From NCBI RefSeq assembly GCF_900230255.1, contig NZ_OCNJ01000003.1, positions 418,822 to 482,821 on the forward strand: 64,000 nt of DNA, written 5' to 3'. Every line of letters starts with the position of its first letter. Positions within the stretch are counted from its first letter, which is position 1. Below, piece by piece: positions 9,360 through 17,722 of the stretch. The notes beneath the pieces are model-generated. The model was not told the DNA's origin, ran no database searches, and was given only the letters and a program-made list of their open reading frames with translations. Origin of the DNA: Caenispirillum bisanense. GTDB lineage: Bacteria; Pseudomonadota; Alphaproteobacteria; Rhodospirillales; Rhodospirillaceae. The position numbers and the translations under genes are program-made.

Positions 9360-9388
9360 TTGCAATCGGTGCGCCCGCGTCGTATACC
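9360..9388 (+). promoter_or_regulatory. Candidate promoter of the DAHP synthase gene
   Basis: TTGCAA at 9360-9365, a 17-base spacer, and TATACC at 9383-9388, about 50 bases before the start codon at 9439. Good spacing and the short leader support it. No leader peptide or riboswitch was recognised. Confidence 0.55.
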
Positions 9389-9438
9389 GGGTTCCTTCCA
9401 TGAACACGCGCGTGCGTATTGCGTAAGGGAATTGCGAG

Positions 9439-10821
9439 ATGCCTGGGACCTGGACGCCGGAGAGCTGGAGAAGCAAGCCGATTCAGCAGGTTCCGGTCTA
9501 TCCCGACGCCGACCGTCTGGCCGCTGCCGAAACCACTTTGCGGGCCATGCCGCCGCTGGTCTTCGCCGGCGAGGCGCGGAACCTGAAGAAGGCGCTGGCC
9601 GAGGTCTGTGAAGGCAAGGCGTTCCTGCTGCAGGGCGGCGACTGCGCCGAGAGCTTCTCCGACTTCTCCGCCGACGGCATCCGCGACACCTTCCGCGTGC
9701 TGCTGCAGATGGCCGTGGTGCTCACCTTCGGCGCCTCCTGCCCGGTGGTGAAAGTCGGCCGCATGGCGGGCCAGTTCGCCAAGCCGCGCTCCGCCCCCAC
9801 CGAGGTGATCGACGGCGTCGAGCTGCCGAGCTACCGCGGCGACATCGTCAACGGCCCGGAATTCACCGCCGAAGCCCGCGTGCCCGATCCCGAGCGCATG
9901 GTGCGCGGCTACAACCAGTCGGCCGCCACGCTCAACCTGCTGCGCGCCTTCGCGACGGGCGGTTATGCCGACCTGCACAAGGTGCACCAGTGGACGCTCG
10001 GCTTCGTCGGCAACAGCCCGCAGGGCCCGCGCTACGAGGAACTGGCCAACCGCATCGGTGAAAGCCTCGCCTTCATGGAGGCCTGCGGCCTGACCGCCGA
10101 CCGCGTGCCGCAGCTGCGCGAGACCAGCTTCTACACCAGCCACGAAGCGCTGCTGCTGCCCTACGAGCAGGCGCTGACCCGCGTCGATTCCACCACCGGC
10201 AAGTGGTACGACTGCTCGGCCCATATGCTGTGGATCGGCGAGCGCACCCGCAACCCGGACGAGGCGCATGTCGAATTCCTGCGCGGCGTCGAGAACCCCA
10301 TCGGCTGCAAGGCCGGCCCGTCGACCAAGGTGGACGACCTGCTGCGCCTGTGCGACGCGCTCAACCCGAAGAACGAGCCGGGCCGCCTGACCGTCATCGT
10401 CCGCATGGGCGCCGAGACGGTGCAGGAGAAGCTGCCGGCGCTGGTGCGCGCCATCAAGAACGAAGGCCGCAAGGTGGTGTGGGCCTGCGACCCCATGCAC
10501 GGCAACACCATCAAGGCGTCCAGCGGCTACAAGACCCGCTCCTTCGACAGCGTGCTCGAGGAAGTGCGCGGCTTCTTCGCCGTCCACCGCATGGAAGGCA
10601 CCCACGGCGGCGGCGTCCACTTCGAGATGACCGGCCGCGACGTCACCGAATGCATCGGCGGCGCCCAGGCCATCACCGAAGCCGGCCTCGCCGACCGCTA
10701 CGACACGCTGTGTGACCCGCGCCTCAACGCCAGCCAGTCGCTGGAGTTGGCGTTCCTCATCGCCGAAGCGTTGAAGGAAGAACGGTCGCAGCAGTTCGCC
10801 GCCGCCACCGCCGCGCAGTAA
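9439..10821 (+). CDS. aroG: 3-deoxy-7-phosphoheptulonate synthase, class II
   Basis: First step of the shikimate pathway: condenses phosphoenolpyruvate with erythrose 4-phosphate. 460 residues, class II (plant/mycobacterial type). Diagnostic segments are [15 protein letters not shown] at the N-terminus, [11 protein letters not shown] near residue 65, [34 protein letters not shown] and [13 protein letters not shown], which hold the metal ligands (Cys, His, Glu) and substrate arginines. The ATG at 9439 gives the canonical N-terminus. Allosteric behaviour cannot be inferred. It is followed 36 bases later by a phosphoribosyltransferase gene. Confidence 0.95.
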   Translation: MPGTWTPESWRSKPIQQVPVYPDADRLAAAETTLRAMPPLVFAGEARNLKKALAEVCEGKAFLLQGGDCAESFSDFSADGIRDTFRVLLQMAVVLTFGASCPVVKVGRMAGQFAKPRSAPTEVIDGVELPSYRGDIVNGPEFTAEARVPDPERMVRGYNQSAATLNLLRAFATGGYADLHKVHQWTLGFVGNSPQGPRYEELANRIGESLAFMEACGLTADRVPQLRETSFYTSHEALLLPYEQALTRVDSTTGKWYDCSAHMLWIGERTRNPDEAHVEFLRGVENPIGCKAGPSTKVDDLLRLCDALNPKNEPGRLTVIVRMGAETVQEKLPALVRAIKNEGRKVVWACDPMHGNTIKASSGYKTRSFDSVLEEVRGFFAVHRMEGTHGGGVHFEMTGRDVTECIGGAQAITEAGLADRYDTLCDPRLNASQSLELAFLIAEALKEERSQQFAAATAAQ

Positions 10822-10857
10822 TCGCGCGGCGGCCGGCGCCGGCCTCCGGAGGACGGA

Positions 10858-12060
10858 ATGGACGGCACTCAGCCCGATCCGGTTGCCCTGTGGCCCAGCC
10901 TGGACGACCTGCCCAGCTGGACCGACAAGTACTTCCGCCGCACCCGCGACGTCGTGCTGAAGTTCGGCGACGCCCAGGTGGTCTACGCGGTCTTCATGCG
11001 TCGCCCGGTGCTCTACGCCGGGCGCCTCGCCTGCGAGTGGCTGCGCCACATCACCACGCAGCGCGGCCAGACGGTGGCGATCGACGAACGCTACAAGGAA
11101 GGCGAATGGGTCGGCGCTGGTGAGCCGATGATCTACATCCGCGGCTCCTTCGCGGCGCTGGTGGATCTGGAAACCATCTTCCTGCAGAAGCTGGGCGCTG
11201 CCTGCGTCGCCGCCTACAACGCCCACGCCATGTGCGAGGAACTGCCGCACGTCGCCTTTCTCGCCATGGACGCCCGCCACTGCGCCGGCACGGAAATGGC
11301 CGAGCTGATGGCCTATGCGGCCTCGGTCGGCAGCGCGGCGGCCCGGCGGCGGGTGAACGCCGTCGGCTTCGTCGGCAACGCCACCGACGCCACGGCCCAT
11401 TTCTTCGGCGAGAACGAAGGCCGCGGCACCATGCCGCACGCCCTCATCGGCTATGCCGGCTCGACGGTGCGCGCCGCCGAGATGTTCCACGAGACCTTCC
11501 CGGAGCAGATGCTCATCGTGCTCGTGGACTACTTCGGGCAGGAGATCACCGACAGCCTCGCCGTCTGCCGCCGCTTCCCCGAGCTGGCGGCGCAGGGGCG
11601 CATCGGCGTGCGGCTCGATACCCACGGCGGCAGGTACGTGGAAGGGCTCGACACCCAGGCCAGCTACGAGGTGCTGGAGCGCAACGCGCCCAAGGCCATC
11701 CGCGGCTACCGCACGGAGACGGAGCTGAAGCACCTGATCGGCACCGGCGTCTCGGCCGCGGCCATCTGGTACACGCGCGAACGGCTCAACGCCGCCGGCT
11801 TCCCCAATGTGAAGATCGTCGCGTCGTCGGGCTTCTCGCCGGCCAAGTGCCAGGTGATGGCGCTCGCCAACGCGCCCATCGACGTCATCGGCACCGGCAG
11901 CTACCTGCCGAGCGAATGGGGCGAAACCTACGCCACCGCCGACATCGTCGAGTACGACGGGGAATCGCGCGTGAAGGTGGGCCGCGAGTTCCTGCTGCGC
12001 GACCGCGCCCGCACGCCCGCCGGCAATGGCAACGGCAACGGCAACGGCAACGGCCGCTGA
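10858..12060 (+). CDS. Nicotinate phosphoribosyltransferase-family protein
   Basis: 400 residues resembling nicotinate phosphoribosyltransferases, which make nicotinate mononucleotide from nicotinate and PRPP. Supporting segments are YFRRTRDVVLKFGDAQVVYAVF at the N-terminus, MDARHCAGTEMAELMAYAA, GTMPHALIGYAGST, VRLDTHGGRYVEGL and IVASSGFSPAKC ... VIGTGSYLP (type II PRTase barrel with phosphate-binding loop). An NAD role agrees with nadE 2.4 kb downstream. The gene ends in a GGCAAC hexanucleotide repeat encoding alternating Gly-Asn, where ogt begins in another frame. The family is fairly clear; exact substrate is less so. Confidence 0.82.
   Translation: MDGTQPDPVALWPSLDDLPSWTDKYFRRTRDVVLKFGDAQVVYAVFMRRPVLYAGRLACEWLRHITTQRGQTVAIDERYKEGEWVGAGEPMIYIRGSFAALVDLETIFLQKLGAACVAAYNAHAMCEELPHVAFLAMDARHCAGTEMAELMAYAASVGSAAARRRVNAVGFVGNATDATAHFFGENEGRGTMPHALIGYAGSTVRAAEMFHETFPEQMLIVLVDYFGQEITDSLAVCRRFPELAAQGRIGVRLDTHGGRYVEGLDTQASYEVLERNAPKAIRGYRTETELKHLIGTGVSAAAIWYTRERLNAAGFPNVKIVASSGFSPAKCQVMALANAPIDVIGTGSYLPSEWGETYATADIVEYDGESRVKVGREFLLRDRARTPAGNGNGNGNGNGR
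12022..12054 (+). repeat. GGCAAY hexanucleotide microsatellite read in two frames
   Basis: Five tandem six-base units: GGCAAT at 12022-12027, then four GGCAAC units to 12051, then GGC. In the upstream gene it encodes (Gly-Asn)5-Gly; in the +2-shifted frame it encodes Met-(Ala-Thr)n at the start of ogt. The single variant unit creates the ATG used by ogt. Unit gain or loss changes both proteins by two residues without a frameshift. Confidence 0.85.
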
Positions 12061-12571
12061 GGCCGCCAGCGCGGTCGTCGGGGTCGGCCGGTTGCCGACG
12101 CCGCTGGGTGATCTCGTCGTCGCCTGGAGCGGCGCAGCGCTGGTGGTCGCGGACTTCGCCGACAGCGGCCTTCGCCTCGACGGGCTGATCGGCAAGGCAT
12201 TCAAGAACAAGCCGCAGGAGCTTGATGTTCCTGCGGTTTTTCGTGACCGGTTCACGCGCTACTTCAACGGGGAAATCGCGGCCTTGGACGGGGTGCCGGT
12301 GGCGCCCGTGGGTACGCCGTTCCAACTCGCCATGTGGCGCGGCCTGCGCGCCGTGCCGCCGGGCGAGCGCCTGACCTACGGAGCCATGGCGGCGCGGCTC
12401 GGGCTGTCGGCGACGGCGGCGCGGGCGGTGGGCCGGGCCAATGCGCTCAACCCCATCAGCGTGGTAATCCCGTGCCACCGCCTCACCGGCGCCGACGGAA
12501 CGCTCACCGGCTATGCGGGAGGCCTGCATCGCAAGGCCTGGTTGCTGCGCCACGAGGGCCGCTTGGTCTGA
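12026..12571 (+). CDS. ogt: Methylated-DNA-protein-cysteine methyltransferase
   Basis: Suicide repair of O6-alkylguanine by transfer of the alkyl group to an active-site cysteine. 181 residues; active site IPCHR with Cys150 in NPISVVIPCHRL. The preceding PFQLAMWRGLRAVPPGERLTYGAMAARLGL is the DNA-binding helix-turn-helix and Tyr/Arg finger. The ATG at 12026 lies inside the Gly-Asn repeat of the upstream gene, a 35-base overlap. An in-frame TTG further on (codon 23, in GRLPTPLG) is an alternative start that would remove the Ala-Thr tail. No Ada-type N-terminal domain. Confidence 0.92.
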   Translation: MATATATATAAEAASAVVGVGRLPTPLGDLVVAWSGAALVVADFADSGLRLDGLIGKAFKNKPQELDVPAVFRDRFTRYFNGEIAALDGVPVAPVGTPFQLAMWRGLRAVPPGERLTYGAMAARLGLSATAARAVGRANALNPISVVIPCHRLTGADGTLTGYAGGLHRKAWLLRHEGRLV

Positions 12572-12583
12572 GGCCGCCGCTGC

Positions 12584-13363
12584 TCAGGCGGCGGCGCCGG
12601 GCACGTCGCGGCGCGCGGCCAGATTGCCGAGCAGGGCGCGCAGCGCTGCCACCGCCTCGCCGCCGTAGTCCTCCGACAGGCGGCCTTCCCCGCCGGGCTG
12701 GGCCAGCGTCAGGCAGAGGTCGCCGTAGAGGGCGTCCAGCAGCAGGACGGCGCGGTCGGGGGTGCAATGCCAGTCCGGTTCGGCGTCTTCCTCGTAGCGC
12801 GGCGGCCGGTGGTTGTCGATCACCATGCACAGCCAGTCGAGCCGCCGATCGAAGTCGCCGAAGTGCTCGGCGGCGCCCATCAGGGTGGCGCGCACGAGGC
12901 GCGTCATCAGCGGGTCGCGGGCGAGGACGTCCCAGTCGGTGTTGCCGGCGGTGCGGGCGCGGTGAGCGGTCAGCAGGTTGGCGGCCAGCAGGCGACGCTC
13001 CGCCATGTGCTCTTCACCGGCCATCATGGTCAGGGCCTTCATGAGGCCGCGGATGAGGCGGCGCGACAGCGGGGCGCCGTGCAGCCGGCCGTCGTCGCCG
13101 GGGCGGTGCGGCAGCAGGTCGGCGAAGGCGCGGGCCAGCACGCGCTCGAAGGCCATGTGACGCCTGGCGTCGAACAGGGCGGTGCTGCCGTCGCCGATCT
13201 CGTCGGCGAGGTCGGCGGCCAGCCGGGCGAGGGTGGCGAGCGAAACGGTGGCACCGTCGCCCTCGGTTGCCGCGGCGGCGGCGGCGCGGCTCAGGAAGGC
13301 GCGGATGTGGGCGGCGCATGGGCCGGAAACGCCCAACTCCGGGCGGAACGGTACGGTCTGCAT
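12584..13363 (-). CDS. Unknown protein A of a tandem paralogous pair
   Basis: 259 residues from the ATG at 13361-13363, preceded by GGGGGA. No family was recognised. It is mostly helical, rich in Ala, Arg and Leu, with no signal peptide or membrane segment. Two stretches are shared with the neighbour at 13469-14287: PLSRRLIRGLMKALTMMAGEE (about residues 107-127) and RRLDWLCMVIDNH followed by a short acidic linker and DWHCTP (about 175-205). Conserved Trp, Cys, Asp and His in the second block could form a site. It converges with ogt (12-base gap). The start was chosen for its Shine-Dalgarno sequence and because the upstream extension is unlike the paralogue. Confidence 0.75.
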   Translation of the reverse strand: MQTVPFRPELGVSGPCAAHIRAFLSRAAAAAATEGDGATVSLATLARLAADLADEIGDGSTALFDARRHMAFERVLARAFADLLPHRPGDDGRLHGAPLSRRLIRGLMKALTMMAGEEHMAERRLLAANLLTAHRARTAGNTDWDVLARDPLMTRLVRATLMGAAEHFGDFDRRLDWLCMVIDNHRPPRYEEDAEPDWHCTPDRAVLLLDALYGDLCLTLAQPGGEGRLSEDYGGEAVAALRALLGNLAARRDVPGAAA

Positions 13364-13468
13364 GAAATGATCCCCCAGGACATGCGATCCCTTCGCCCTG
13401 GGGTTTAGCAATGGCGGCGGCCATATACGCCGTTCGAATGAACGGGGCGCCAGCAGCCGCCGTCGCGC

Positions 13469-14287
13469 TCAGGCCGGCTGCATCGCCGGGTGCCCGACAT
13501 CCGCCAGCAGATCCTGCACTGCCGCCATGTCGGCCTCGGTGAAACGCTCGCGCAGGCCGAGGCCGCCATCGCTCGCCAGGGCGAGGCGGAAGGGCTCGTA
13601 GAGGGCGCGCAGCATGGCGTCCACCGCCTCCGGGGTGCAGCGCCAGGCCGGATCGCGGTCCTCACGCAGGGGGGCGGTCAGGTGGTTGTTGATGACCAGG
13701 CACAGCCAGTCGCGGCGGCGCGCGTAGGGCCGGAAGTGCCGGGCACAGGCCACCAGCACCTCGGCCACCAGCGCCCGTGCGTCGTCGGAAGCGGCCAGGT
13801 CGCTCCACTCCACGAGGCCGAGGCGCTCCTCCCGATGACGGGCGAGCATGGTGGCGGCGGTGCGGCTGCAGCGCTCCATGGTCTCGACGCCGACCATCAT
13901 GGTGAGCGCCGTCATGAAGCCGGGGATGAGGCGGCGCGACAGGGGCGCCGCGCCGGAGGCGGTGCCGTCGTCGCCGAAGCGCTTGGGAAACAGGTGACTG
14001 AAGCGCCGCGTCAGCAGGCGTTCGAAGGTGCGGAAGCGACGGTCTTCCCACAGGATGGTGTCGTGCAGGCGCAGGCAGTCGGCCGGGGCGGGCGTCGCCA
14101 CCCGGGTATCGGCGAGGAAGCTCTCGGCCAGCCGGCGCAGGCGCAGCATGTCGAAACAGCCGTCGTCGGGGCCGCCGCTCGCTTCCACCTGCAGGTGGTC
14201 GAGGAAGGCCGTCAGAAGGCGGCGGTTCATGGAAAGCGGGCACCCGCGCTCCTCGGCAAGCCCCTCGGGCGACGGCACGGCGGCCAT
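13469..14287 (-). CDS. Unknown protein B of a tandem paralogous pair
   Basis: 272 residues from the ATG at 14285-14287, with GGAGA eight bases upstream. Same layout as protein A: PLSRRLIPGFMTALTMMVGVE near residues 125-145 and RRRDWLCLVINNH ... DPAWRCTPEAVDAML near 195-225. It also has an N-terminal segment (MNRRLLTAFLDHLQVEASGG) that may be a later alternative start. Both genes lie in the same direction with 105 bases between them, so tandem duplication followed by divergence is likely. No enzymatic, membrane or DNA-binding motif was identified. Confidence 0.75.
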   Translation of the reverse strand: MAAVPSPEGLAEERGCPLSMNRRLLTAFLDHLQVEASGGPDDGCFDMLRLRRLAESFLADTRVATPAPADCLRLHDTILWEDRRFRTFERLLTRRFSHLFPKRFGDDGTASGAAPLSRRLIPGFMTALTMMVGVETMERCSRTAATMLARHREERLGLVEWSDLAASDDARALVAEVLVACARHFRPYARRRDWLCLVINNHLTAPLREDRDPAWRCTPEAVDAMLRALYEPFRLALASDGGLGLRERFTEADMAAVQDLLADVGHPAMQPA

Positions 14288-14432
14288 GGACGGTCTCCAC
14301 CAGGAATTTAGGGTTATTACGGGCAGCCTACACGGCTTTGGCCGCAGGGGCGATAGCCTGAACCGCATGCGACGAAAGTCCAGGGTTGGCGCCGCCCGTC
14401 GTCGCGACAGATCCCGCCGCCGCGCCCCGGCG

Positions 14433-14461
14433 TTGACACGAACGAGCGCCGCCCATAGCTT
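14433..14461 (+). promoter_or_regulatory. Candidate nadE promoter
   Basis: A perfect -35 TTGACA at 14433-14438, a 17-base spacer and TAGCTT at 14456-14461, 33 bases before the nadE ATG. It lies in the 206-base divergent gap between unknown protein B and nadE. Confidence 0.5.
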
Positions 14462-14493
14462 CCCTGCCAGTCTTTCCCTGGGGTCCGCGTCCC

Positions 14494-16161
14494 ATGACCG
14501 ATGCCGCCGCCGCCCGCCTGTCCGTCCTGCTGGCGCAGATGAACCCAACCGTCGGCGACATCGCCGGCAACGTGGAGCTCATCCGCCGCACCCTCGACCG
14601 CGCGCAAGCGGCCGGTGCCGACCTGGTGGTGACGCCGGAACTGAGCATCTGCGGCTATCCGCCGGAGGACCTGGTCTACCGCCGTGCCTTCCTGGAGGAG
14701 GTGGAGCGCGGCGTCGAGGCGCTCGCCGAGGAAACCATCGGCCGCCCCGCCATCCTCATCGGCGCGCCGTGGCGCATGGAGCTGGGCGTGGTCAACGCCG
14801 TCCTGCTGCTGGCCGACGGCGGCGTGCAGGCGGTGCGGGCCAAGTGCCACCTGCCCAACTACGGCGTCTTCGACGAGCAGCGCGTCTTCGTGCCCGGCCC
14901 GCTGCCGGAGCCCATCACCTGGAAGGGCCTGCGCCTCGGCGTCCTGGTGTGCGAGGACATGTGGTATCCCGACGTGGCGGGCCATCTGCGCGCCACGGGG
15001 GCCGACATGCTGATCGTCCCCAACGGCTCGCCCTTCGAGGTCGACAAGCACGAGGTGCGCCTCAACCACGCCGTCGCCCGCGTGTCGGAAACCGGCTTGC
15101 CGCTGGTCTACGTCAACCAGGTCGGCGGCCAGGACGAGCTGGTGTTCGACGGCGGCAGCTTCGTGGTGAACGCCGACTACGCCCTGGCCGCCCGCGCCGC
15201 CAGGTGGGCCGAGGACGACCTGCTCACGCAGTGGACCAAGAGCGCCCGCTTCGGCACCTGGAACGTCGACTCCGCCCGCATCGAGCCGCAGCTCGACCGC
15301 TGCGAGGAGATCTACAACGCCATGGTGCTCGGCACCCGCGACTACGTGGGCAAGAACGGTTTCCCGGGCGTCATCCTCGGGCTGTCGGGCGGCATCGACA
15401 GTGCGCTGGCCGCCGCCGTGGCGGTCGACGCCCTGGGGCCGGAGAAGGTGCGCTGCGTCATGATGCCGTCGCCCTATACCAGCACCCACAGCCTGGAGGA
15501 CGCGGGCGCCATCGCCCAGGCGCTGGGGGTCCGCTACGACACCGTCGGCATCGGCCCGGCCATGGAGGCCTTCGACGCCATGCTCGGCGGCTTGTTCGGG
15601 GGCACGGCACCGGGCATCACCGAAGAAAACATTCAGTCGCGCACCCGCGGCGTCATCCTGATGGCGCTGTCCAACAAGTTCGGCCCGATGGTTCTCTCGA
15701 CCGGCAACAAGTCGGAGATGAGCGTCGGCTACGCCACCCTCTACGGCGACATGAACGGCGGCTACAACCCGCTGAAGGACGTCTACAAGACCGACGTCTT
15801 CGCCGTCTGCCGCTGGCGCAACGCCCACAAGCCGGCCGGCGCGCTCGGCCCCGACGGCCCGGTCATGCCCGACCGCGTCATCACCAAGCCGCCGTCGGCG
15901 GAACTGCGCGAGGACCAGAAGGACGAGGACAGCCTGCCGCCCTACGACGTGCTCGACGCCATCCTGCGCGGCCTCAACGAGGATCAGAAGGGCGTGCGTG
16001 AGCTGGTGGCCGACGGCTACGACGCCGAGGTGGTCGAGAAGGTCTGGACGCTGCTGAACCGGGCGGAGTACAAGCGCCGCCAGGCGCCGCCCGGCGTCAA
16101 GATCACGCGGCTGGCCTTCGGGCGCGACCGCCGCTACCCCATCACCAACCGTTACAAGTGA
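14494..16161 (+). CDS. nadE: Glutamine-dependent NAD+ synthetase
   Basis: Last step of NAD synthesis: amidates deamido-NAD using ammonia from glutamine. 555 residues in two domains. The N-terminal nitrilase-type glutaminase (about 1-255) has the Glu49, Lys117, Cys153 triad in TPELSICGYPPED, AKCHLPNYGVFDEQRVF and LVCEDMW. The C-terminal synthetase has the PP-loop SGGIDS at 298-303, STGNKSEMSVGYATLYGDMNGG and KPPSAELRE. Both active sites are intact. The gene cluster with the phosphoribosyltransferase suggests a local NAD theme. Confidence 0.97.
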   Translation: MTDAAAARLSVLLAQMNPTVGDIAGNVELIRRTLDRAQAAGADLVVTPELSICGYPPEDLVYRRAFLEEVERGVEALAEETIGRPAILIGAPWRMELGVVNAVLLLADGGVQAVRAKCHLPNYGVFDEQRVFVPGPLPEPITWKGLRLGVLVCEDMWYPDVAGHLRATGADMLIVPNGSPFEVDKHEVRLNHAVARVSETGLPLVYVNQVGGQDELVFDGGSFVVNADYALAARAARWAEDDLLTQWTKSARFGTWNVDSARIEPQLDRCEEIYNAMVLGTRDYVGKNGFPGVILGLSGGIDSALAAAVAVDALGPEKVRCVMMPSPYTSTHSLEDAGAIAQALGVRYDTVGIGPAMEAFDAMLGGLFGGTAPGITEENIQSRTRGVILMALSNKFGPMVLSTGNKSEMSVGYATLYGDMNGGYNPLKDVYKTDVFAVCRWRNAHKPAGALGPDGPVMPDRVITKPPSAELREDQKDEDSLPPYDVLDAILRGLNEDQKGVRELVADGYDAEVVEKVWTLLNRAEYKRRQAPPGVKITRLAFGRDRRYPITNRYK

Positions 16162-16204
16162 CGGCCGCCGCATCCCGCGGCAGCGTCCCGAGACACCGGA
16201 AAGC

Positions 16205-17557
16205 ATGACCCTTCGCGTACGCTTCGCGCCGAGCCCGACCGGCGACCTGCACGTCGGCAACGTCCGTGTGGCGCTGGTCAACTGGCTGCTCGCCCATGGC
16301 GCGGCCGGCGGTGCCTTCGTCCTGCGGTTCGACGACACCGACGCCGACCGCTCCCGCCCCGAATACGTCGACGGCATCCGCCGCGACCTGACGTGGCTCG
16401 GCCTGCGGTGGGACGAGGAACACTTCCAGTCGCAGCGCCTCGACGCCTACGACGCCGCCTTCGAGCGGCTGCGGGCGGCCGGGCGCATCTACCCCTGCTG
16501 GGAGACGCCCGAGGAGCTGGACTTCAAGCGCAACCGCCTGCGTGCCCGCGGCCTGCCGCCGGTCTACGACCGCTCGGCCCTGCGCCTGAGCGAGGCGGAG
16601 CGGGCGGCGCTGGAGGCGGAGGGGCGCCGGCCGCACTGGCGCTTCCTGCTGGAGGCCGAGGACGTGGCGTGGGACGACCGCGTGCGCGGCGCCTGCCACT
16701 ACCAGGCCGGCAGCATCTCCGACCCCGTCGTGCGGCGCGAGGACGGCACCTACCTCTACATGCTGCCGTCGGTGGTGGACGACGTCGCCATGGGCATCAC
16801 CGACGTGGTGCGCGGCGAGGATCACGTCACCAACACGGCGGTGCAGATCCAGATGTTCCGCGCGCTGGGGGCGGAGCCGCCGCGCTTCGCCCACCTGCCG
16901 CTGCTGGTCGACGCCGAAGGGAAGGGCCTGTCCAAGCGCCTCGGCAGCCTGTCCATGGCCGATCTGCGGGCCGAGGGCATCGAGCCGGCGGCCGTGGCCG
17001 CGCTGCTCGCCCGCCTCGGTACCGCCGACCCGGTGGTGCCGGTGCAGGGGCTGGCGGAACTGGCGGCGGCCTTCGACATGGGCCGCTTCGGCCGTGCCGC
17101 CGCGCGCTTCGATCCGGCAGAGTTGCGCAGCCTCAACGCCGCCGTGCTGCACGGCATGCCGTTCAGCGCCGCCGGGCCGCGTCTGGTGGCGCTGGGCGTC
17201 GCCACCGCCCAGGCGGAGGCGTTCTGGGAGGTCGTGCGCCCCAACATCGCCCGTTTCGCCGATGCGTACCAGTGGTGGCGGGTGGTCGTCGGCCCGGTGA
17301 CTCCGGTCATCGCCGACGAGGATCGCACCTTCGCCGCCGACGCCGTCGCCGACCTGCCGGCCGAACCGTGGGACGCGACGACGTGGAGCGCCTTCAGCGG
17401 CGCGGTGAAGGCGCGCACGGGCCGCAAGGGCAAGGCGCTGTTCCAGCCGCTGCGACTCGCGCTGACGGGGCTGGACCATGGGCCGGAACTCAAGGGCCTG
17501 CTGCCGCTCATGGGTCGCGCCCGCGCCGCCGCCCGCCTGTCCGGGCGCACCGCCTGA
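16205..17557 (+). CDS. gltX: Glutamate-tRNA ligase (first copy)
   Basis: Class I aminoacyl-tRNA synthetase of 450 residues. The HIGH motif appears as HVGN in FAPSPTGDLHVGNVRVALVNW, and the KMSKS motif as KGLSKRLGS near residue 243. WETPEEL and CHYQAGSISDPVVRREDGTYLYMLPS are typical of the shorter alphaproteobacterial GluRS. A second, more canonical GluRS lies at 29005-30411. In bacteria with two copies one may charge tRNA-Gln for later amidation; which does so here cannot be read from the sequence. Confidence 0.93.
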   Translation: MTLRVRFAPSPTGDLHVGNVRVALVNWLLAHGAAGGAFVLRFDDTDADRSRPEYVDGIRRDLTWLGLRWDEEHFQSQRLDAYDAAFERLRAAGRIYPCWETPEELDFKRNRLRARGLPPVYDRSALRLSEAERAALEAEGRRPHWRFLLEAEDVAWDDRVRGACHYQAGSISDPVVRREDGTYLYMLPSVVDDVAMGITDVVRGEDHVTNTAVQIQMFRALGAEPPRFAHLPLLVDAEGKGLSKRLGSLSMADLRAEGIEPAAVAALLARLGTADPVVPVQGLAELAAAFDMGRFGRAAARFDPAELRSLNAAVLHGMPFSAAGPRLVALGVATAQAEAFWEVVRPNIARFADAYQWWRVVVGPVTPVIADEDRTFAADAVADLPAEPWDATTWSAFSGAVKARTGRKGKALFQPLRLALTGLDHGPELKGLLPLMGRARAAARLSGRTA

Positions 17558-17722
17558 CACCGCGGCGTGGTTCGCCCGGCGCCTTGGATGCTACTCGCAG
17601 CCATGCCCGCCGATGCAGTGGGGTCAATACGACGAAAAGTGTAATAGGCTTGGGATTCTAGGTCTTTTGACGCTATTGTGTCACCCATGCCGATCAGGGT
17701 CGGCATGGCGGGCAGGAAGAGC

